This document shows positions 1-14,100 of a stretch of 64,000 bases of DNA, piece by piece (the stretch's first letter is position 1; each line of letters starts with the position of its first letter). Origin of the DNA: Acanthornis magna (lineage: Eukaryota; Chordata; Aves; Passeriformes; Acanthizidae); contig JAWUZG010000051.1 in the NCBI GenBank assembly GCA_036785705.1, positions 17,264,501 through 17,328,500 on the forward strand, in the 5' to 3' direction. Both the position numbers and the translations under genes were made by a program. Under the pieces are notes generated by a model, which worked only from the letters and a program-made list of their open reading frames with translations, did no database searches and was not told where the DNA came from.

Positions 1-2091
1 CAATTATGTCAACCTGTCCATTATCTGAGTATCCTGCAATCATGGGAACTCTCAATCATATTTGGGATTACTCCTTCAGACACTCCTCAGCTGAGAAAAA
101 TTGTCAGACCTCCCCTCAGTAAAACCAGGTTCCAGCAGTTCATATCAGCTGAGAATGTGTGCTATTCCTCCAAAACAGGCTTCTGCTCTTGAAGGTCCCC
201 AGGAAAATGCCTCCAAACAAAAATAAAAATTGCCTCAAGACAGCAGTGGTTCTTACATGTGCTTCCCCTTAAGCAGCACATGTACTGAGGTAATCAAAAG
301 CATGATAACTGGCTCTTTCTGGGGAAGAATATATATCTAAGGGAAAAAGACAGACTAACTGCCCCATTTGTGTAACATTCAGTCAGCAGGGTATTAAGTA
401 TTGTAAATAGCTACAATTTGTACTTATTTGCATCTTACCAATTTCTTAAATGTATTCTTCAAGAGCTGCTCTTCATTCAAATCACAATAATTTCCCCTTC
501 ATATGGCATCAATGCATCTCTCCAGGCTCTATAGTCTTTTTAAGACTTTGCATTAGAAAAAGAATTTAACAGTCAGATCTCCCCAGATCTCAAATTAGTC
601 ATGCAAAGAAACAATACTTTTTGAGTGTCTGGCAACCCTTACTGTGACTGCTGACTAAACTGTAAATAGCTTGAGTGGGAAGCTTTAATGAAAAAGCCTG
701 AAAGAAAAGGCTTAACATCAAATATACAACTAATTAGGAGATCCAACAATCATTGCTTATGGAAAAGTCTTTGTTGTTTGGGGGTTTTCAATACCTCTTC
801 AGTTGTGGGCTATTAAGAGCACATAAACTAATTTTCCACAAAACTGCTGTCAGGCAAAGTTGCAAATACTTTTTATCCCTCAGCTGATATACAAACTTTA
901 TTTAAAGGGTTTGTCTTATCTCACAGTAAGAGCTACTACTCTCAGCTTGGAATGGAATAAAACTTGAAAATTTGAGTCATGTTCACAACCCTGTGAGGCA
1001 GAAGTGAAAAGAATGATTCCCTAGAAAGCTGATAAAGGCATTTTTCTTTTCTTCCCTTTTCTTTTTCTTTCTCTTTTTTTTTTCAGGAAACGAAAAATAC
1101 CTGATATATTTGGACCACAGAAGGAAATTTTAGATATATTTGATTATATTGTCTAGATATATATATTTCATTGAGAATGGAGACAATAACCACTATTTTG
1201 GCAATGATATCTATCATGTACTGTTGAAACCCCGTATTTTTTTCATTTATATGACTGATGCCAAGACAACAAAAACAGATAAGCCAGCAGGTCATGACTG
1301 ACTGTCCCAAGCCACCCAGAGCAACTGTGGAACCTCCAATATTTTAATACCCAAAACTTAATCAGCCAAACTCCTGAGAATCCTGATCTAGTTAGAAAGT
1401 AAGGCGTCACCTCCCCACTTACATGATTCTAAGATGACTCTTTCCTGGAGCATGCTGGAAATAGTTGCTAGTTTCCTTGTTTTACAAGAAAAAGCAAGAC
1501 AGAAAAATCCAAAGAAAATACTACAAACACATCAGAGGAGATTTAAAGACTTCCCAAGAAAAGGGAATTCATTTTCAGGTGTTCTGGAAGCACCGTGGCA
1601 GTGACAAAAGAATCCGAGCTGTGTTTAAATAACCTGTGGTTATTTCAATTACCTGTGGTTGTTTCACAAATTACAAACACTTGATTTACCTCCTGTTATC
1701 CCCTCCAAGGAGCAGAGACTGTAGGAGTCAACTGGATTGGTGCTGCTCTGAACAATCTCACAGAGTGTTTTTCCTAATTGTGACCAGAAGTTGAACCTAT
1801 AGCAGCACCAATAATACAATGTTTGTATTTTAGCTACTTTCAAAAGAATGCCAGTGGCTGCTGTATGCCAGACACTGAGCACAGGACATGAGTGCTCCTT
1901 CATCCAACAAGTCACCTAGTTTGAAACTACACAGACTGGATCAGTACAAAAGTGGCTGTGAGGTAAAAGATGTTTTTTCTTACCCTGTTGTGAAACACAT
2001 TTTGTGGGCTTTAATTTCACACCCGGAATGAATTTAAAACCACTGAAAGGGGGAGCAGAATCCATGACCACCATAACAAAGAGACACTCAC
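1..2091. other. CRACR2A intron, left edge of window
   Basis: This stretch follows the last visible CRACR2A exon and should be intron. I scanned the minus strand for the next coiled-coil exon of the family and did not find it, so the rest of the gene lies off the left edge. A strong plus-strand pyrimidine tract ending in CAG at 1041-1086 has no open exon behind it and looks like chance. Confidence 0.6.
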
Positions 2092-2182
2092 TTGCAAGAG
2101 AAACTGCTCTTTCTCCTTTTTGATCTGCTGTTCCATTTCCTCGTAGAGATGTTGAATTTCTTCATCATAAGCAGCAATTTTC
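2092..2182 (-). CDS. CRACR2A: CRACR2A coding exon (coiled-coil start)
   Basis: The acceptor is TTATTAG before 2182 and the donor is GTGAGT from 2091. The 91-nt exon completes a split Lys codon and ends in phase 0. It encodes the start of the coiled coil ([16 protein letters not shown], then [14 protein letters not shown]), nearly identical to the family. It is too short and lacks a start, so simple ORF scanning misses it. Confidence 0.9.
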
Positions 2183-5100
2183 CTAATAAGAGATAAAAAT
2201 AGACTGAGTGGGTCTTTGTAGCATTACTTAAGTCATGGGTCACATTACCAGCTAAGCTCCACATCTCTGCCTTAACACAAGACTCCAAAGAATGTTCTGG
2301 TGTCAAGGAAATAGAAAATTTTGTGTAGCGAAGCTCACAGATTTTTTTTTTTTCTCATGGAAATAAAGCTTCAACAGCTCAAAAGCTAACATAAACCTGA
2401 TGTTTTCATATAAAGCAGCTGTTTATTATGCAGTTTTAGTGACTACTAAATTTTAGGTATAAGGAACAAGAGTTTCCTAATGACAATGCCAAGACATCAG
2501 AGCCTAAGTTTGACAGTTAAAAGTATTTTCACTACAATTTCCTTTTTTTTTAACTCTGGGACTGCACTGTTCCCCTTTCAAGAGTACTGAATGAGGTACT
2601 TCTATCATGTATAAGATGTATTAGCTAGAATGGAATTCTTGAAAGACCTTCTTGAAAGCAGCCTTACTGCCTCTCTAACAGCTTTGCTGAAACAAATCTG
2701 AAAAGCCCAGACAAGGAATATAAATAAATATGCTGTGCAGAGTATATGTGACTGTGGGGGGGGGGGGGGGGGGGGGGAAAGAAGAACCAATGAAGTTCAC
2801 TTTTTTCCAGTAGAATATTGCAATTAATATCACTGAAGTTTGATCCATGAAGGATTACATTGAGCACATGTTTTAGCTTGGGCAGAAAAAATTTAACTAT
2901 TGAGAGGGAACAAAGCATCTTCTTTGTTCTGCTACTATTCTATTCTGCTCTGCTCTGCTCTATTCTATTCTATTCTCATTAATCCAGAAACTGAAAAGCA
3001 AAAATCTCTTTGTATCAAACTCAGGGGACGTCCTGGAAAAAATTTTGATAGCGATTATTAGGACCTTTTTATGATAGTAGTGTACTTTCACCCATATTTT
3101 TCCTGCCATAGCAGTTCCTTGAGCAATCTGCATAATGCATTGGTTACAAATAAAGTGCAGAATCTTCAAGGGCATTCTCATCAACAAGAGCAAGACAAGG
3201 AACATACAGTAAAAAAAAACCAACATTTATTTTGTACTCAGGGTATCTACCTTCTTTCTTTAACCTAATACTCTACATATTCTGTTTTCCTGTGTTGAAG
3301 GCCTGATTCTTTTATAATTTAAAACAAAGACAATTTTAAAGAAAGTTCCAAAGCTTTACCTAATCTAAGAAGAGTGAGTAAAACCAAAAACAAGTCTATC
3401 TTTCCCCCTTTCAAACAGCAGAACACTTGACACTGCCAGCTTGCTTTTTCAGTCACAGGTAAAAAATGTGAGACATTTTCCCAGGATTTACAGAAACAAT
3501 AAACAACTGTCAAGCAACAAGAATTTGAGGAAAATTATGGCTGTAACTAAGACTTTTGTAAACTCTGACTAGGTGAGAAAACCAGGCCCCAAAAAGGCCC
3601 CTGCCATGTGACTGCAACAGAGTGTGCAACAGAGAGTGCCAGAACATCCAGAAGCCCTTCCTCCTGCCTTACTCCCCTTATACTGTAAAGATGGGTCATG
3701 TTCTCATCTCAAATTTTATTTTCTTGAAAATAAGAAAATACTTCATAAGAAATTAGCACTCATCAACGGAATCAAATTACACAAATTCATAGAGAAATAA
3801 CAAGTACTTAGACAGGCACGGCAGAGATGCTAAGATCTTACACCTACTGTATTCATGCAGTACAAAGTCACTTTGACCAGCACTAGCTTGACTAGTGGAA
3901 AGCCCTGTAACTTTGCAGAGGCAGAACACATTGCACAGCAGTCAGTGTTTCCATGGGAATCATAAAGATTTTCTTGGCTTCTGTGTGACAGGGAGAATAA
4001 CTTCAGTCCTGTGTTTTAGGCTGCTGATTTAGGTGTTTCTTTCCTCTTATGTGTTTGGGAGCAAAGGATATGGTAGCATTATGAAGACCACATCCCGGAG
4101 GTACTGCTGGATGTAGGAATCTTTTTGGTTGGTCTGAGACATAAGCACATGCCATTTCTGTAGGCTGAATACTCTCCAAGCATTTCATTCATGGCTGTCC
4201 ATTCTTATCTCTAATCAAATTAAACAGAAGGGGAAAATAATATCCCCTCAGAATCAAAAGTCTAACAATTACAAGTAAAATAACTAGCAAGCAGAAGACA
4301 AAATAATCCGTAATACATCAGCTGGCAAATATTCCCCACGTATATTCAGGAAAAAAAACCTGAATCAATAAGGATATATCATTGTTATGTGAAAAATGCA
4401 ACATGTTTTGACTAAAAATCCTATTCCTGTAGTTTATCCCTTCAAGTTTTACTTAACATACTTTAATAATTTCAACAATATTTGTTAATGTAGTCTCTCT
4501 TTTCAGTAATGCTGTGGAATAAACGGAGACAAAAGCAGATGAAATATGAGTTCACTAAGTTCAGATGATAAATTCAGGATCAACACACTCACAAGGGTTT
4601 AATTTCTGCCCATTCATGTAGCTGCAGTGCGAATTGTTTTGATTTCACAACTGCTATTCATGCATTTTGTCATAATGGTTCCTTCTCCTTAAAAAAACAC
4701 AGTGATTTGTGCATAGTGTGAACTAATCTCCTGAGATGCTGATTCTCCTCTTCTTCCACAAAGATGGATTCTGACACTATCCCCTGCTAAGCCCAATGAG
4801 AAGTCAATTCATCCTTCCTTTTACCCTTTTGCTTATCTTCTCTGTTTAGAACTGCGTTGTTTGAAACACAGTCCATATTTTTATTAGGTTTGTCCTCCAA
4901 ATGCAAAGCACAGCAGCAGACAGAGCTAATGGCAGTTGAAGATTTTATCACCTATTAGAAGAAAAAGGTCCTTCTCATCTCTTTTAGCCTTACTTCCAAT
5001 CAGTCTTATTAAAAGCTCCTTGGTTCTACTGCCAGGGATTTGAAGAATAACAAGGTCTGTCATATTCCACTCCAGCCTTTGCCTCCTCATTCAAGAGCTT

Positions 5101-8100
5101 TCAAAAATAGCTCTCTCAGAATAGTCGTTCTATTCCTTTAACCACTGAGTTGCCATTCTCGGCACTTTTCCTCAGCCCACTACATTCTTCCTGTGCTGCA
5201 GTGACCAGAACTTCACACAGTGCGCTCAAGACAGGGGTGCACTGAGATTCCAGGTTGTGACAAAACCATGCTCTTCCTTGTGCTCAGTGGTGATGCCCAG
5301 CAGTTTACCAGGCTCTTTTGGCTGCCACTGTGCCCAGAACCAGTGACTTCAGGAAGCTCTCTGCAATGCCCCCATGGGCTTTCCCTGAAATTACAATTGC
5401 GCATCACATAAGCATGATTTTATTTTCTCTTCCTAACGTTCGTCTCTGCTTTTTTTTGCGTGCTTAATACATCACCCTATTATTTTTAAAAACTCTACTG
5501 CTAAGTTTAAGAAACCATCTAATTTTAGATTAGCACTAAAAATGAAACACAACTACCAAAAATCAGGGAGAACTAACTTATCCTGGCAAATAAATATTGC
5601 ACCCACAAAATTGCATTGTGTTTAAAGTCCCAATTTTTTTTTCTCTCTACTTACACCAGTATTAACCTGCACAGTCCCCCACATGTGGTGTATTTGCATC
5701 TTTGTGTATTGAGAATATATATTCAGCCTCACTACTGCCTGGACCTACAAACAGGAGTAGCAGCCTACTGGATCTACTGAACCAGAACAGCAGGAAACTC
5801 CTGGATCTCTTAGATCACGGGACTCAGGTTCAAGAATGAAAATACACAGGTGGGAAAGGTCCAGAAGAAAAAACAGAAAACAAGCAGAGAAGAATGTCAT
5901 GGGTTAAGAGCATAGATTTTTATGGCATAAAGATCCCAGTACATGCACATGAAGCTTCTCAGGGCATCCAGGATAGAAGAAAAAGGAACAAGTTAAGACA
6001 AAAGCACAGCCTACACCCAGGAAAGGAGACAAAAGGCTGAGAGTAGACTGCCTTATTGCCTAATGACTCACAGAGGTGAGTGAGGAAGGAAAGATGAAAG
6101 ATCAAATTCATATTCAATTTCCAAAGAGTATTATTGTCACCAACCAAGAACAACCCAGGAGACATTATAAACCTCAAAAACCAGCATCCCTTATCTTCTG
6201 TGACCCCACAGTAAATCCTGGCCAGTCTATCCAGATACATGCACCTTAGTGGTAATATGTACATGGGTATTAAAAAAATTTTTTTTTCTCTCCTATATGG
6301 TGTTTTCTTGAGCTTTGCTGTTATTTGTACGTAGTTTAAAAGAAAAGAGGTTATTCATCCCCACTGTTGCCAAAGACAACATTACTACTCTGACTCCTTC
6401 CCGCTATTAACTACAAACAAAACAACAAGCTACGTGCTGAAATTAGTGGTGTTATCAGGAGCAACAAAAGGGAGAAATTAGCAAGTTTTTGCTAAAAAGG
6501 CATAAAAATCCAATGCATTTTTAAGGTAGAGATTTCACATCAGCCAGAAAATATGCTAATGTACTCTATGTGCACCTCTGCATTGATCAGAGCTATTAAA
6601 CAGACAAATTTATTCACTCAGTTGCCAAAAAAAAACCACTCACAAAAAACCCCAAAACAAACCCGTCTCCACACTTGGTAGTTAATAATCTCTAGTCTAA
6701 AGCACACAGCAAAACTCTCTGTATGCTGTTTACAGCTGTCTGAAGGCTAAAACCACAGAGACTTAGATGAAAATGCTACTACCAATAAAAACAAATTGTC
6801 TTTAATGACCAAATATTTTTAGGTTTTTTTCCTTCTTCCTAAGCCTTGTCACATTCTCAGAATGGTCAGGAGAGTGCTGAACAAATGAAGTAAGCGTTCA
6901 ACAATATATTTGCCTTTATTACTCAGTCTGTAAGAATCCGAAATTCAGAAGTGACACTTTAAAATAAAAATACAGTAGAACTTCAACTGCACCCATAACT
7001 TTGCATTCTGTTTAGATTTAGCATCACAACTTTTCTCCCTCTAGATAGCTACATATAAAAGAATGATCTATTAATTTTTACTTCTTATACATATTTTTGT
7101 ATATGCATTTTACATATTTCTTTATATCTACATTTTATATATTTTATACATAAAACATATATGTTATTTACTGTATTTCACAGGCTTGCTTTATATGCAT
7201 TTTGGTTGCTTACATTTTCACTAGTATCAGTGCTTTGTGCTGCTTAACATCTAAACCTCTTATGTCTCTGGCCAGTTAATCCAGGTTTATAGCTTTTCTG
7301 CATGCAATGTTTGCAAAGCCCACAGACAAGTTACCAGATTTACTGTTAAATACGACTTTCCTCTGGAATCAACTGATTAACTAGATTGGAAACTCTCAAT
7401 ATTGTCTTAAAACTTCAATGCAATAACAGACATCTGCAAAAGAATTTCAGTCAACAAAATCTTAACCAGAAGAGAAAAGCTAATTTAATGCAGTTCTGCA
7501 ATACAAATAGTTTTACCGGTACTCTTAATGCCTGATAGAATTTTACATTATAGGAACTCTTGTCCTCAGTTCTCCACTGAAATACCTTGCTTATTTCAGA
7601 AGTTCAAATAGTAGGGAAAATAGCTGTAAAACTATGCAAGCAGTCTAACAAACGTAAGTACTAACTTTTTAAGAGCACATTCCAACTCATTCTTCTCATT
7701 ATCTGCTTCTTGGAGCTGGGAAAAAATTCTGACCAGGAACTCTTCAAAATTGGAAAGTAATTGAGGTTCTTCTTTTCTTAGCTGCAACCAAAGTTGCTTC
7801 ACATCACTCTCACTGGAAGAAGAGATCATAAAGGATTCATTAAGAGAGAACATTTCCCAGGTTGCAGTAAATGTTCACAGCACCCTTAGTAGATTGAGGC
7901 TTCAGGGCATTACTAGTCAGAACACAAAACATATTAAAAAAAGCTTAAACTGTGCCAGATTTGAAAAGGATGAGGGTGGGAAATGATGGAAATTGAATTT
8001 ATTTTAAAAAATGCATTGTAATATCTAGCCATTCAAGACTGCAGAATAGCACAGGAACTGCTCATTCAGCAGGTGCTTTGCCAGACACTTCACCTCAACA

Positions 8101-11100
8101 GGAATGGGTAAGAGAGGAGACAAATGAGATACAATGTGCCCTGCCATCACTTCTTTTAGAAGAAGTTCCCCCAAATCTAGAGGGCAGGGGGCCATGGGAA
8201 AGCTAATCAAAATTCCTTCCTCGTAAGAAATGAATGAGATTCAGACTCCTAAGTTACTTGGATGTGTTAACAAAATGCGTTTGTCCTGTATTCTTTCAAA
8301 ACATTTTGAATCCACAGTGACTGCTACAAAAATCAGAATCTCTTGACATTTTGATGTAAAGATTTACCAAGGTAATGTTGTGTTTCCAAATCTGTTCAGC
8401 AGACACTGGAAAAGAGATGCTCTATTGTGAATGATAACAGGTTTCTAATACTTTGCCAAAATTCTCCTGAACCACTTTGTTTCTTTCTGACTCACTCTCT
8501 TCCGTGTGCACTGCAAGCCTGAATCTAGCCAGCAAAGAGGGTTATTATTTAAAGGACAAAATGAGGATAAGGATAGAAAAAGTGGGTGATAAATATCTCT
8601 TCATAATGAAAGCCTTTCAGGATGACTGACAATGAACTGTTTCCTGGAACAGGCAGTGAGGTGAAGAGAAGGACTGATAAGCACTTTTATTCCGTGGTAA
8701 GAATCACTGATGTATTTCTAAATATTAGTCCCATCTGTCCAGATTATCTCCCATTTTTGCCCAATGCTTTTTTCTTTGTTCTAGAAAATTCATTATGATT
8801 GACCAATGAATTTGAGGACAGCACACAAAAAGCACTTTGAGCAGTTTTTATGTTCCATGTTTCAGGGTAAGCCATCCCAGCCCTGGAAGACGTACCATCA
8901 CCAGAGCAATCACAACACGCAATTATGCACAAAGGGGAGAAAAAGCAGAAAAAGTGGAGAAAACTTCCCTACTTACGGTGCACTTTAAACATAGCCCTTG
9001 CCAAAAATAGCAGTCATTATGCCTTGACTGAAAATCAGTGGCATCTGTGGATTACATGCTTGTAACTATCTATGCTCAAATTCCATGGCACATGAAGTGG
9101 TACAGCTTCCACATGGCAGAAAAACACGTTTCATGTGCCTGGAGTACAACAGTTTTGCTCTTGGAAATTTTAGTTGAATGGCATTTTATCCTGACAACGA
9201 GAAAATTTTTTAAAAAATCTCTGTGGTTTCAAGCAGCTTTCGTTCTCATCATTCATCTCAGATTCCATTAAAATCAAGCCCAGAGATGAATCATAGAAGG
9301 TCATACAATTGATTATTATTGCTGTGAGGACTCACTCATCCAAAACCGTTTTAGCTCCAAGCCGATCCATCAGATTTGAGAATTGGAATTCTTCATCCTC
9401 ATCACCACTCATGGTCTCACTTCTAACTGGGCAGGTTGTTGCACCTTCTGATGGTTGCACCATGTCATTTTTCAAAGCAATCTGCTCCAAAAGAAATTGG
9501 CCTAAGAATTAGAAATCACACACATTAGCATTTTCAGAACTTAGTATGAGAAGCAATGTCATACTAAACATACCAAAGATCAAATTTTACAGTAAATAAA
9601 AAACAAAGAGATGAGGCATGGCAAAAGAATCCCTGAGTTCTGTGGCTTTGTGCCCAGTTTAATGTCTAACCTTCAGTAAATCACACACCTCAAAATTCAC
9701 AAACATAATAAAAAATTCATATCTCCATGCAAAAAAATAAAAGTACATAAATTGCAGTAACAAGCTCTTCATAAATGTTGTGGTTTTCTTTCTTGATAGG
9801 CTTAAATAGATGTTAGAAATCTAAAATAACCACACCATCAGTACTGATAAAATGTATATTAAATAGAATTTAACATTCTGTTTAGCGCATGACCATAGAC
9901 ACACATTCAATTCTGATATGAATTGCATACAGAAAGCTATATTTTATTAGCAGTAGTTGTATGGTGAGGATACAGAAGTGAAATTGCCACATGAATTATC
10001 AATACACTTGTACTCAGTTGCCACAGACTAGATATATTCCATCAAATTCTAAAGGTGCCACCTATTTTATTTGAACATATGCAAGTCAAAATTTTGGGGG
10101 GGAAGGAGGGGATATTGTGATTCTGTGCAGAGGATTTTTTTGTTATATTCCAAATTTCAATACAGAAATTACTCTAGACCCAAGGAAACAGAAATACTGT
10201 TTGTGTGTGGTTTCACATTTTTATTAACTCCATCTTGCATTTTTCTCATAGTACCCAGCAGAGCATGTTGGCAATGGAACAGAGTATGCTGCAAAGAGAG
10301 GTTACAGTAAATTTCCAATTTGCCACCATTTAGAAATACAAACAGGACTCTCCCATACTTATTGGTGTTGTACAAGCTTTATCTGTGCAAAACTCTACCT
10401 TCTCCATTCTCTAGCTTTCTAAAGCAGCTTTTATCTAGCACAGCTTCTGCTTCTACTAGGAATGCCAACATCGTCACCTAGCCAAACATAGGACTACCCA
10501 GCCTGGAAAATACCTGTCAACACTGTGTAGCAGGTTAAAATGTAAAATGTGTTACATGTAAAATGTTTTACAGCATCTATCCTTATCCTTTATGTGATGT
10601 CCTTCATGTGCCTGTGTGGGTGTCTTTGGGAAACACGTTTAACTTCACTACCAGCTGAGCCTGCAAACAGGAAAGCAGCGGCCACATCCACCTGGGCCTC
10701 CGGACTGGGCTCCAGCAGCTGAGCAGGAGGAACCCCCAGGATCTAGAACGGCTTGAGATGGCAGCCACTTACAACCTCCCTTAATGAAGAGTTTCAGTTA
10801 TGCAGGGACTGCTTATGAAAGTAATCTTAATTTAACTTAACTTCAACTTATGAAAAGCAAAGCAGCAATACATTACTCCATTTTAAAATAATGTCAATTT
10901 TCAGATTAGAGTTGAAGTATCTCTATGAAGATACTTGATCTACCTCTACAGTGGGAGAGGTGGGACATGAGAGAATTAGGATTTCAAATGACTGATGATT
11001 TGCAAACAAAAATTAAGGTCCTTTTTGCTGGACCTATACATAGTACTTAAATTGAGATTTCCTGTTACAATTCACACATATAAGAGATTCAGTTTTCTAG

Positions 11101-14100
11101 GAAAAATCTTAAACCTTAGGGAGCAGAGCTAAAATTAAGTATAAAATTGAGTCTGCATAAACAACCAAGCACAGTCTAACTAACATTATCATCTTATCTG
11201 GAATGTCACAGCTGGGGAGAAAACCACCCTGTGACAAACACAGAGAACATGACAGTAAGAGTGCCGTTGCAACACAGGCAGTTACAAAGAACTTACCAGA
11301 TCACATCTGACAGCAATAGTAATTGCCTCATTCTGGTTTGTTTTGTAATAAATTAACATCACTTGAAGAATTAATTCATTGTAGAAAGCATTCCCACAGC
11401 TCTAAGGACAGTGGTGTTAACACATTCCTAGCATTGTCTTACATTAATCTTAGAGATAATTTTAATTATTTTGCAAGTCTCATTACCCGATATGAAATAA
11501 AACACAAGACATCCCCCCCCACCAAGGGAAACCTTCAATAAATTGCACATAGATCTACTCAACAGCTTAAAACAGGTGTAATTCAGATGATAACATTTTT
11601 TTTTGCATATTGTGTCATGGCTTGCCATCTTACACAGGAAAGAAAGGCTTTGGAGTCCTTTGTCTATTCACACAATTTGATCACTTCTTCATTGCTACAC
11701 ATATCTCCTATATGTAGGGAATAGCCTGGCTCTCTGTGTGCATTATTAAGTGAATTGTTAAGACAAAATTCTTCTTAATTGATGTGGAGAGTATGGAAGA
11801 CAAATAAAGCTGAAAACAGAAGACATGCTTCCCAAAACTCACTGAATCCTGTGATGAACTCCTTTGGGGTAAGTGAGCCATTGCCATCAGCATCCAATGT
11901 AACAAAAACTTTTTCAAGTTCTTCCAGGCTAAGGGGCAACTCAGGGTGCAGTCTCTGTAATGACAAAATATGCAGCAACTTTATCCACTACTACAGGATA
12001 AGAGGAAGACTGGGCTCTACAAAACATCCATAATACAGAAGGATAGGTCCTTTGCTTCCCTGAGTGAAAATCCAATTACAGAGCAAAACAAGATCAACTG
12101 AGGGACATTTGCTTTAATGATTTCTTTATTTGCCTTTATGAATCCATTACGATGAAGCAATGAGAACAACCACCTTGTGCCACAGATTCCAATCACACAG
12201 GGAAGAGGAAGAACTTAGGAATCTCAGCATCCTGGTGAAATGCCTTGGTTATCAGGCTACTGGACAAACTTGGCAGCAGAATTGTGTAACTAGGTCCTTT
12301 CACGTCATGAAGACAAACAAGAGACTCTCCGGATGACTCCACTGCAGAGGACATACTGTCTTAATTAAAGTTGATTCCAAAAATGTACAAAAATAAATAA
12401 GTAAATAAAACAGAGCTAGGAAAGCTGCATGGTCTAACGACCAAACCTGTTGCTCCCACAATGAGTTAAATGGAGTTCATTACTGTCTACTTCTGAAATG
12501 CAGCATGCTCACACCAAAAAAGACATAGCTTCATGAAACCAGATCCACAAAAATCACATATTTTTTCCTGATAATCCAAAGACAAGCATAAAAGACAAAA
12601 AATTCTGCAAAACTGATCCTAATGGTTTTACTCTAATTCTTTTAACAGTGTAGACATATTCCCAGAAATAGGAGGAAACTGGAGTGGCAAACAACTCCAA
12701 TAGCCAGATTTCCACTGGGAGATAGCACTAGGAAGATTAAAACCTTTCCTCAGCTTGAGAAGCAATATAAATGCACACTGGTTGAGTCCTCTGTTTTATT
12801 AGTTAACATTCTAATACCCCCTGAACTGCTGTTGTATATACAACATGTTAAAATTGCAAGCTGGTAGGTTGATAAAGTTCATCAGATTAAATCTGTTCCA
12901 CTGTGGGGGAGGGATTTAGGGCCAAAAAAAGTTTCTTCTGCAAGCCAAAACAGCAGAAACCACTATTCAATATGCTAAGCCATATAGGCAAGGTAAGAAT
13001 TGGCTGAGTGCATTAACCAGGAGCTCCCTGGCTGCCATGAAGGGTTTAGAGGATGCATTACAAACTGCATGAGTTAAATGGAAGAGCAGTAAAAGGAATT
13101 CCAAGGTGGTCCTGAGAAGAGAAAGCAGCAGAGCTCCTAAAGCGCAGAACTATCTAGAATAGTCACAAAGGGATTTCTGAGCAAGATTAATTGTGTATTA
13201 CTGCCTGCTTCCAAAAAACCCCTAAGAAAATCTGATGTATATTCAATTTAAATAAATTACTTCATTACTTCATACCTGTCACCAATTTCTTACTTAAACA
13301 CACCCATCTTCCCAAAGTTTGGATTTTAATCCCTAGGATCTAAAGGAAAACTGTTTAAAACTAGCTTCTCCTGTTGTAAAGGCTCTACAGCCAACAGTGC
13401 ACTGATGAGGGAGAAGGTGCTTCAAACAAATTACTCTTTCTACATTCAGAAAAACAGAAACTGTCCTCTTAGTACGAGATCTTTGGCACCTGCTGAAGGA
13501 GCATCCATGTGACCACGCCATAAGCACAGATCCATCTGCTATTCCAGTGCAATGGCCTGTGGATCTCACTGCAAAACTGCTTCTCCAACTAGAGATGGAG
13601 TGCCCTAATGCAGCATCCAAATTCTGATGTGAATTACACTAAATTTACAGTTGAAAACACCACAATTACTTGCATTTTCTTGAAAAAAGAAAGGTATGAA
13701 AATACAAGATTGTGAGGAATGTACCAAGATTTTGCTTCATTAAATTCCCTGTGGATAATTTACAGACTTTGATGAACTGGGACACACTTACTGAGATTAA
13801 GTCAATGTTTCCCCAATCTCTTAACTTTATTCTTAATAAAAAAATAGGGGTTTTGATGTTAGGAAAACAAAATGTTACTGATCTCATAGTTGTGTTTTGG
13901 TTTATTTGCTCATTTCAGAGTTACTGTAAAAATACATAGACCTTTTCAATACGAGGCTCTTAAACTTTTTTAAAGAAAAAAGCCAAAATAAAACATTCAG
14001 AGATACCACTGGAGCTTCAAAAGAAACTATCTGCACAGCCACCAAATGTGCTCTGTGCTTTCATGACATGTATGCTTAAGTCTCTCAAAATACCAAGCTT

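Larger units (their letters stand above)
2183..7665. other. CRACR2A intron with no gene seen
   Basis: AT-rich intron of about 5.5 kb. It contains a G homopolymer, a pentamer microsatellite and an old dispersed repeat, listed separately. An AT-rich stretch of TATA/CATA-like sequence lies near 7075-7165. The open frames here are short, start without context and match nothing I know. Confidence 0.6.

Noticed and set aside
421..540. Minus-strand stretch reading LERCIDA, then a stop, then RGNYCDLNEEQLLKN, with a donor-like end
   Set aside because: It faintly recalls the C-terminus of mariner-type transposases, but the spacing does not fit and a stop interrupts it. Too short to support.
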